From assembly GCF_006489205.2 (NCBI RefSeq), contig NZ_VFYR02000001.1, forward strand, positions 670,563 through 734,562: DNA of 64,000 bases, read 5' to 3'. The DNA is from Brevibacterium sp. XM4083. GTDB lineage: Bacteria > Actinomycetota > Actinomycetes > Actinomycetales > Brevibacteriaceae. Positions 58,437-64,000 of this stretch are shown one piece after another (within the stretch, counting starts at the first letter, position 1; the number at the start of each line of letters is the position of its first letter). Below the pieces are notes generated by a model, which was given only the letters and a program-made list of their open reading frames with translations, was not told where the DNA came from and did not search any database. A program made the position numbers and the translations under genes.

Positions 58437-58976
58437 ATGACGACGAGCGAGACCACGACCGACCGCCTCGGCGCAGGACGCTCTGCCGCTGTCATCATCG
58501 CCTCGACCTCGGCGGCCAGGGGAGAGGCGGCGGATACGACTGGCCCGCTCCTCGTCGAGTGGCTGCGCGGTCGCGGCTACGACTGTCCCGACGCGATCGT
58601 CGTCCGCGACGGCGAACCGGTCGGGCAGGCTCTGCGGACGCTGCTCGTCGACACCCCCGCGGAGGAGCGTCCACGCGTCATCGTCACCAGCGGCGGCACC
58701 GGGCTCGCACCCGACGACCGGACACCCGAGTTCACCGCCGAACTCCTCGAGCGGCAGTCGCCGGGACTCATCTACGCGATGTGGCGCAAAGGCCTCGAGT
58801 CGACGTCGTCGGCGGTGATGAGCCGCGGCGTGGCCGGTGTGCGCGGACGCAGCTTCGTCATCAACCTCCCCGGTTCGAAGGGCGGGGTGAGGGACGGCAT
58901 CACCGTCATCGACGACCTCCTCGAACACATCCAGACCTCGGTCGAGGACACGACCGACCACGGACCGCGGGTCTGA
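58437..58976 (+). CDS. moaB: MoaB/Mog-type molybdopterin biosynthesis protein
   Basis: 179 residues. Molybdopterin-binding fold: AAVIIASTSAARGEAADTTGP, the signature VTSGGTGLAPDDRTPE and NLPGSKGGVRDGI. MoaB/MogA proteins adenylate molybdopterin before metal insertion. ATG 58437 with GAGGAG 7 nt upstream. The next gene, fdhD, starts 3 nt after the stop, so both serve molybdenum or tungsten enzymes, probably a formate dehydrogenase encoded elsewhere. Confidence 0.92.
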   Translation: MTTSETTTDRLGAGRSAAVIIASTSAARGEAADTTGPLLVEWLRGRGYDCPDAIVVRDGEPVGQALRTLLVDTPAEERPRVIVTSGGTGLAPDDRTPEFTAELLERQSPGLIYAMWRKGLESTSSAVMSRGVAGVRGRSFVINLPGSKGGVRDGITVIDDLLEHIQTSVEDTTDHGPRV

Positions 58977-58979
58977 GCC

Positions 58980-59882
58980 GTGCAGCAGCGCAAGGCCGTC
59001 CGCGCCCGCGTCCACCGCTTCGACGCGACCGGTGAGATCAAAGCCGGACCGGACTCGCTCGCCGGGGAGGAGCCGCTCGAGGTCAACCTCAACGGCGAGC
59101 AGTTCTCCGTGACGATGCGCACGCCCGGCAACGACGTCGAACTCGTCTCCGGCTACCTGCTCTCCGAGGGCATCGTCGAGTCGATGGACGACATCGCCGA
59201 GATCGACTTCTCGACAGGGCTCGCCCCCGACGGCTCTCGGAACTACAACGTCGCCGGCGTGCGCCTGCGACCCGGGGTCTGGGATGCCGCCACGGCACCG
59301 GCCCGCTCGGTCTACACCTCGTCCTCCTGCGGGATCTGCGGCACGGCCGCGATCGATGCGGTGACGAAGGAGTCGGCGTATCCGCTCGTGCCCGCCGACG
59401 GCCTCGGCGGGATCGACGCCCCGCGTCTTGACGAGGACGGAGAGATCGTCTTCCCTCCGCTGCTCACCCCTGCCCGGATCGGTGAGCTGCCCGACCGACT
59501 GCGCGCAGGGCAGGTGGTCTTCGACAAGACCGGGGGAGTCCACGCCGCCGCGCTCTTCGCCGTCGGCGACGACCCCGGGGCCGAACCCGAACTCCTCGTC
59601 GTCCGCGAGGACGTCGGCCGGCACAATGCCGTCGACAAGGTCATCGGCTGGGCGATGGCCGAGCGCGGACTGCCGCTCTCGCGCACGGTCCTCCAGGTCT
59701 CAGCCCGGGCGTCGTTCGAACTCGTGCAGAAGTCCGCGATGGCCGGAATCCCGATGATGTCGGCCGTCAGCGCCCCCTCGGCACTCGCCGTCGACTTCGG
59801 GAAGACGAGCGGCGTCACCGTCATCGGCTTCAACCGCAAGGGCCGCTTCAACGTCTACTCCCACCCCGAGCGCATCGCCTGA
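58980..59882 (+). CDS. fdhD: Formate dehydrogenase accessory sulfurtransferase FdhD
   Basis: 300 residues. FdhD transfers sulfur from a cysteine desulfurase to the molybdenum cofactor of formate dehydrogenase. The loop SSSCGICG carries Cys117 and Cys120, corresponding to the two essential cysteines of E. coli FdhD. Other motifs: LVSGYLLSEGIV, GGVHAAALF, VVREDVGRHNAVDKVIGWA. GTG start 3 nt after moaB. The formate dehydrogenase subunits themselves are not in the window. Confidence 0.96.
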   Translation: MQQRKAVRARVHRFDATGEIKAGPDSLAGEEPLEVNLNGEQFSVTMRTPGNDVELVSGYLLSEGIVESMDDIAEIDFSTGLAPDGSRNYNVAGVRLRPGVWDAATAPARSVYTSSSCGICGTAAIDAVTKESAYPLVPADGLGGIDAPRLDEDGEIVFPPLLTPARIGELPDRLRAGQVVFDKTGGVHAAALFAVGDDPGAEPELLVVREDVGRHNAVDKVIGWAMAERGLPLSRTVLQVSARASFELVQKSAMAGIPMMSAVSAPSALAVDFGKTSGVTVIGFNRKGRFNVYSHPERIA

Positions 59883-59990
59883 GGACGGCGCTGAAAAGGC
59901 AGGCTCGCCGCCGCGGAGATCGGCTCTGTCGCACTACGATGAGGGGACGAATCGGCGCCGGGCCGACGCGGTGAGAGCGAGGGTGATGAC

Positions 59991-61346
59991 ATGGACCAGT
60001 CCGACGGCAGAGCCCTGCGCAAGGACACACCGCGCTCACGCCACGCCGAGCTGCTGCTGCCGCCCGACCGCGACCCGGTGGGAGTGATCTGCCGGCAGAA
60101 CGAGTCACGGCTGCCCGAACTCCTCGGCATCCGCACCCAGCGGCTCGCCGAATCGCCGTTCAGCTACTACCGCGGGGCGGCTGCGCAGATGGCCATCGAT
60201 CTCGCCGCCGGGACGACGACCGGTCCCTTCGTGCTCTCGAGCGCGGACGCACATGTCGGGAACTTCGGCTTCTTCGCGTCCCGCGAGCGCTCCCTCATCT
60301 TCGACCTCAACGATTTCGACGAGGCGGAGTTCGCCCCGTTCGAATGGGATGTCAAACGCCTCGCCGCCTCGGCGTTCCTCAGCGCTCAGGTCCACGGGCT
60401 CGGCGATGACGTCGGGCGATCGGCGGCCTTCGCCGCGGTGCGGGGATACCAGGATCGGCTGGCCGCACTCATGGCGGTGACCGCGCTCGACCGCTTCTAC
60501 GCGATCGTCGATTCGGACACGATGCTCCAGGCGATCAGCGGCAAGGGGCATCGCAAGGCGACGACGAAGGCGATGAAGAAGGCCCGCAGCCGCACCGGTG
60601 AGAAAGCGCTGCAGAAGTTCGCGACGGAGACATCGTCCTCGGGCCTGCGGATCGTCGACCAGCCCCCGCTGACGAGGCACTTCGACGAACAGGGCATCGA
60701 TGTCGCCGGGATCTTCGCGGAGTACCGGCAGACGGCGCGCACCGATGTGGCCGTGCTGCTCAGGCAGTACGGGGTGGCCGATTCGGTGCTCAGGGTCGTG
60801 GGCGTCGGCAGTGTCGGCACCCGCTGCTTCCTCGTCCTCCTCACCGGCCCCGACGGCGAATCGCTGCTGCTCCAGGTCAAGGAGGCGCAGGAGTCGGTGG
60901 TCTCGGCGTTCGGCGGTCTGCCGAGATTCTCCTCCCACCCGGAGGGGCAGCGTCTGTCATCGGAGGGGGAGCGCGTCGTCCGCTCGCAGCTCGTGCTCCA
61001 GTCCGTCTCCGATCCGTTCCTCGGCTGGACGACGTATGAGGGACGCGACTACTACTGGCGGCAGTTCCGCGACATGAAGGGCAGCTACGACCTCGCCGAA
61101 CTCGATGCGACCCAGTTCGACGGCTATTCCCGGCTGTGCGGTGAGGTGCTGGCCCGCGCGCATTCTCAGTCTCCGCAGGCCCGCCTTGTCGCAGGGTACC
61201 TCGGGACCTCGGATTCGTTCGCGAACGCCGTGGCGGCGTGGGCGGAGAAGTACGCCGAGGTGGTCACCGCCGATCATGCGCTGCTCGTCGAGGCGGCGAA
61301 GAGCGGGAAGGAGCCGCTGCTCGGCGAGGTCGCGGACATCGCCTGA
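59991..61346 (+). CDS. DUF2252-family protein
   Basis: 451 residues. Kinase-like fold suspected: ESPFSYYRGAAAQMAIDLA, then the DAHVGNFGFF motif and FDLNDFDEAEFAPFEWDVKRL, which are conserved across DUF2252. These recall the catalytic HxN and DxD of aminoglycoside phosphotransferases. Late WRQFRDMKGSYDLAEL is also typical. Function unknown. The ATG has a weak GAGGG upstream. It is followed by a convergent dehydrogenase gene. Confidence 0.88.
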   Translation: MDQSDGRALRKDTPRSRHAELLLPPDRDPVGVICRQNESRLPELLGIRTQRLAESPFSYYRGAAAQMAIDLAAGTTTGPFVLSSADAHVGNFGFFASRERSLIFDLNDFDEAEFAPFEWDVKRLAASAFLSAQVHGLGDDVGRSAAFAAVRGYQDRLAALMAVTALDRFYAIVDSDTMLQAISGKGHRKATTKAMKKARSRTGEKALQKFATETSSSGLRIVDQPPLTRHFDEQGIDVAGIFAEYRQTARTDVAVLLRQYGVADSVLRVVGVGSVGTRCFLVLLTGPDGESLLLQVKEAQESVVSAFGGLPRFSSHPEGQRLSSEGERVVRSQLVLQSVSDPFLGWTTYEGRDYYWRQFRDMKGSYDLAELDATQFDGYSRLCGEVLARAHSQSPQARLVAGYLGTSDSFANAVAAWAEKYAEVVTADHALLVEAAKSGKEPLLGEVADIA

Positions 61347-61361
61347 GCGACGTCGCCTGAG

Positions 61362-62426
61362 TCAGGAGTCGGCTTCACCCACCCGCAGGGTGATCTTCGT
61401 GCCCGCGCCGGTGCGCAGGGTGTCGATCGCGGTGACGACGTCGTCGAGGGCCATCTCCTCGACCCAGCCGGTCGTGTCGTAGTCGCCTGACTCCATGCGC
61501 GCGATGACCTCGTCGAACTCCTCGGCGGTGTAGCCGACTGCGCCGATGAGTTCGGTCTCGCCCATCATCAATGCGCTCGGCTGGATCTCGAACCCGTGCT
61601 CGTGCGGCGACTGGAGGACGACGCGGCCGCCCGGGGCGAGCTCGGCCAGTCCGGTCGACAGTGCGGCAGGGACGCCGGCGGCGTCGTAGAACACATCGAC
61701 TCCGTCGCCGTCGGTGCGGTCGGCGACGATGGCGTGGAGGTCCTCCGTCGTCGGGTCGATGACCGTGGCCCCGAGGGCGGCGATCTTCTGTCGGCGCTCG
61801 GGGCTCGGCTCGGAGACGAGCACATCCTTCACCCCACGTGCGCGGAAGGCGTACCACGCTCCGATGCCGATCGGTCCGGCTCCGGCGATGAGGACGACGT
61901 CGCCGGCACCGGCCCGGCTCCGGGCGGCACCGTGCCACGCCACGGCCATCGGTTCGACGAGTGCCGCTGTCTGCAGGTCGACGGACTCGGGCACGCGGTG
62001 GAACTGCGATGCGGAGACGGTGACGTACTCGGCCATGCCGCCGCCGTCGGCGTTGGCCCCGAGCGAGGCCATGAGCCGGCAGCTCGTCGGTGCCCCGCGC
62101 CGGCAGGCGATGCATTCGCCGCAGCTGTAGGCGATGGGGAACACCGCCCCGTGGTCACCGACGGTGATGTCCTCGACACCGGGACCCACCTCGACGACGG
62201 TCCCGGAGAACTCATGGCCCATCGGCTGGGGAAGCTGGGCGCCGGTAACCGGGTGCGGGGAGAAGAGGTCGATCGGTGAGGCCTCGGGGTTGAGGTAGAG
62301 GTGGACGTCGCTGCCGCACACGCCGACGTAGGCGTTGCGGAGCTTGACCTGGCCGGGGCCGACGGTCGGTTCGGGGATGTCCTCGATGCGCAGATCTTCG
62401 CGTCCGTGGAGTCGCGCAGCCTTCAT
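61362..62426 (-). CDS. Zinc-dependent alcohol dehydrogenase, butanediol/polyol type
   Basis: 354 residues, medium-chain dehydrogenase. Catalytic zinc ligands Cys37 (VGVCGSDVH) and His71/Glu72 (GHEF); structural zinc Cys102, 105, 108 and 116 (CGECIACRRGAPTSC); NAD loop GAGPIGIGAW. The layout and the long loop after Cys37 match 2,3-butanediol or L-idonate/sorbitol dehydrogenases. Exact substrate unresolved. Convergent with the DUF2252 gene. Confidence 0.9.
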   Translation of the reverse strand: MKAARLHGREDLRIEDIPEPTVGPGQVKLRNAYVGVCGSDVHLYLNPEASPIDLFSPHPVTGAQLPQPMGHEFSGTVVEVGPGVEDITVGDHGAVFPIAYSCGECIACRRGAPTSCRLMASLGANADGGGMAEYVTVSASQFHRVPESVDLQTAALVEPMAVAWHGAARSRAGAGDVVLIAGAGPIGIGAWYAFRARGVKDVLVSEPSPERRQKIAALGATVIDPTTEDLHAIVADRTDGDGVDVFYDAAGVPAALSTGLAELAPGGRVVLQSPHEHGFEIQPSALMMGETELIGAVGYTAEEFDEVIARMESGDYDTTGWVEEMALDDVVTAIDTLRTGAGTKITLRVGEADS

Positions 62427-62616
62427 CAGTGCCTCTCTTCATGTTCGGTGATGCTCTCACCATCCACGATCCACGGCGGAGCCCGGGGGCGACAACCGCC
62501 GATTGCGGCGGATTTCCCGGTCGTCGTCCGCCATCTGTCGCTCGTCGGGGGCGTGGTGCCGGCCCCGGCCGAGGGCACTCTGGTCGGTGTCAGTCCCTGA
62601 GCGCATAATAGAACGC

Positions 62617-62976
62617 ATGAACGAATATCGGGTGCCGGAGTGGCTCACTGACTACCAGGACTTCAAGGCGCTGTGCTCAGCGGTGTCGGGGGAGTACATC
62701 CGCTTCTCCCTCACGACCGGGTGCGACACCGTCGCCTACACTCATTCGCAGAACACGGCCGGACTGCCGCGCTACTCGTGTCTGCTCACCGCCGATGACG
62801 GGGCGACGCTGCTCCTCGTCCTCGACGACTGGGCAGGGCGGATGGACGAGGCGGGTCCCACGGTGCGCGCGTGGCTCGGTGCGAACGCGAGTCTGCGCGG
62901 CTGCCGGCCGGGGAAGTCGCACTACGTCGGCGACAGCTATTGGCGGAAGCAGTGGCAGCTCGCCAACCCATGGTGA
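62617..62976 (+). CDS. Uncharacterised small protein
   Basis: 119 residues, soluble, with several Trp and Tyr: MNEYRVPEWLTDYQDF, then GCDTVAYTHSQNTAGLPRYSCLL, LLLVLDDWAGRMDE and a terminal SYWRKQWQLANPW. No family recognised. CATAAT (62604-62609) is 7 nt before the ATG and there is no Shine-Dalgarno, fitting the leaderless pattern. It is 7 bp from the convergent aminotransferase stop. Confidence 0.62.
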   Translation: MNEYRVPEWLTDYQDFKALCSAVSGEYIRFSLTTGCDTVAYTHSQNTAGLPRYSCLLTADDGATLLLVLDDWAGRMDEAGPTVRAWLGANASLRGCRPGKSHYVGDSYWRKQWQLANPW

Positions 62977-62983
62977 GGGGTGC

Positions 62984-64000
62984 TCACACCTCCACCTCGG
63001 CGAGGGACTCGCCCAAGGCGTCGAGCAGCAGGGGCAGCTCCGCCGCGCTGAACGCGAGCGGCGGGCGAACCTTGAGGACGTTGTCGTCACGACCGATGCG
63101 GGAGATGACGACGTGCTTGGCCTTCATCGCCTCGACGACCTGCTTCGTCAGGTCGGGGGCAGGTGTGCCGTCGACGGCGAAGTCGAGGCCGAGGAACATG
63201 CCCGCGCCCCGCGCGGTGCGGATGAAATCGTACTGGTCCGCGTACTCCTCGAGCCGGACCTTCGCCTCGGCGCCGAGGATGCGGGCGCGCTCCATGAGCT
63301 CCTTCTCCGCCATCTCCTCGAGCACGGCCTGCCCGACCGCCGCGGACACAGGGTTGCCGGCGAAGGTGTTGAAGAACTCGTTGCGGGGACCGAACGCATC
63401 CATCACCTCGGCGGTGGTGATGACGGCCGACATCGGATGGCCGTTGCCGATCGGCTTGCCCAGGGTGACGAGGTCGGGGACGAGACCGACCCGCTGGTAC
63501 CCCCACATGTGGGTGCCGGTGCGCCCGAAACCCGACTGCACCTCGTCGGCGATGACCATTCCGCCCGCGGCCCGCACCCGCTCGGCGATCCCGGTCACGA
63601 GCCCCTCGGGCAGACGCGGCATCCCCTCGGTCGAGAACAGCCAGTCGAAGAGGCACGCCGACACCCCGTATCCGGCCTCCTGGAGCGAGGCGATCGCGGC
63701 GTCGAGGTCAGCGAGTGTCGCGGCGAGCACCTCGTCGGGACCGCGCTCATCGGTGTCGAGGTCGGGGATGCGCAGGGTGCGCACGTGCGGGCCGAGTCCC
63801 TCCTGCGTCTTCAGCCCCGTCGTCATCTCCGCCAGCGCGATCGTCGTGCCGTGATAGCTGAAATCGGAGACGATGAGGCCCGTCACCCCGGTCAGCTGGC
63901 GGCTGATCCGCAGGGCGAGCTCGTTGGCCTCGGACCCCGAATTGCCGAAGAACACCCGCTCGAGCCGATCCTCGAAGGTCGCCAGCAGCGCCTCCGCGTA
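62984..64000 (-). CDS. Class III PLP-dependent aminotransferase (5' end outside window)
   Basis: 338 residues visible; the frame stays open to the last base, so the N-terminus is missing. Motifs: FFGNSGSEANELALRISRQ (PLP phosphate), VIADEVQSGFGRTG with the pyridine-contacting Asp, and the Schiff-base Lys in TLGKPIGNGHPMSAV. Similar to 4-aminobutyrate, acetylornithine and other omega-aminotransferases; the donor cannot be deduced. It could supply semialdehydes to the gabD or Sad-type dehydrogenases in this window, which is speculation. Confidence 0.88.
   Translation of the reverse strand, partial: YAEALLATFEDRLERVFFGNSGSEANELALRISRQLTGVTGLIVSDFSYHGTTIALAEMTTGLKTQEGLGPHVRTLRIPDLDTDERGPDEVLAATLADLDAAIASLQEAGYGVSACLFDWLFSTEGMPRLPEGLVTGIAERVRAAGGMVIADEVQSGFGRTGTHMWGYQRVGLVPDLVTLGKPIGNGHPMSAVITTAEVMDAFGPRNEFFNTFAGNPVSAAVGQAVLEEMAEKELMERARILGAEAKVRLEEYADQYDFIRTARGAGMFLGLDFAVDGTPAPDLTKQVVEAMKAKHVVISRIGRDDNVLKVRPPLAFSAAELPLLLDALGESLAEVEV

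Larger units (their letters stand above)
2032..63001. repeat. Dispersed 10-mer GCCGAGGYGG, at least 39 copies
   Basis: Exact matches found by eye. Plus strand (first base): 2032, 12148, 17442, 17565, 18714, 24140, 25199, 25313, 27386, 29336, 29799, 32753, 35547, 35802, 35868, 42969, 48702, 49251, 50937, 50971, 53199, 54774, 55117, 61254. Minus strand (as CCRCCTCGGC): 15065, 21725, 26467, 33712, 35211, 36952, 42454, 44389, 46334, 48230, 53715, 56415, 58463, 60364, 62992. Five copies are intergenic. See findings. Confidence 0.8.

Noticed and set aside
1..64000. CRISPR arrays, insertion sequences, prophage or integrase attachment at the tRNA-Arg
   Set aside because: No regularly spaced repeats, transposase or integrase motifs were found, and no duplicated 3' tRNA segment is visible nearby.

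Overview
The window is about two thirds G+C, with dense coding, short intergenic gaps and many GTG starts. Its conserved neighbourhoods are actinobacterial: a DtxR-type metalloregulator; mscL, a SAF-domain protein, an FmdB zinc ribbon and 5-FTHF cyclo-ligase next to galU, a RimJ-like acetyltransferase and a GlpR-like membrane protein; and a CE1758/CE1759-type luciferase-like pair. Gene content fits a free-living Micrococcales-like actinobacterium. Brevibacterium is my best guess, from general familiarity rather than a database match. I see no phage, insertion sequence, CRISPR array or rRNA. There is one tRNA, Arg with anticodon CCT.

Layout. 1-6.9 kb: 3' end of a ketoglutaric-semialdehyde-type aldehyde dehydrogenase, dtxR, a secreted NlpC/P60 hydrolase with a long upstream region, an HNH nuclease, a double universal stress protein and a permease. 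6.9-12.7 kb: tRNA-Arg and a 1779-residue helicase-nuclease-like protein that has lost its key catalytic residues, translationally overlapped by a small acidic protein. 12.9-19.1 kb: the mscL to galU to glpR housekeeping block. 19.2-30 kb: paired Imm5-like proteins, gabD, a MerR/DUF2306 pair, acetyltransferases, an SLC13 permease, yeiH with a divergent LysR, and a PLP transsulfuration-type enzyme. 29.6-38.4 kb: acyl-CoA genes (crotonase, acyl-CoA ligase, 3-hydroxyacyl-CoA dehydrogenase), YceI, chrA and a Sad-type dehydrogenase. 38.5-44.9 kb: short-chain fatty acid transporter, BCCT transporter, amino acid decarboxylase, tag and Nudix. 45-55 kb: small regulator/target pairs (ArsR/AHSA1, YafY/VOC, LysR/EamA), an aldo-keto reductase and a calcium/proton antiporter. 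55-64 kb: DoxX, a MarR-linked flavin monooxygenase pair, moaB-fdhD, a DUF2252 protein, a zinc alcohol dehydrogenase and a truncated class III aminotransferase.

Together the genes describe a catabolically flexible organism handling aldehydes, short-chain and other acids, quaternary amines and amino acids. Many genes are single units facing a divergent regulator, with a visible inverted repeat between them.

Three sequence-level patterns recur. (1) At least a dozen genes have a TANNNT box ending 6-7 nt before the start codon and no Shine-Dalgarno sequence, which implies leaderless mRNAs. (2) The 10-mer GCCGAGGYGG occurs at least 39 times on the two strands, in several reading frames and between genes, against one or two expected by chance. 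(3) Short tandem duplications sit exactly across or just after stop codons.
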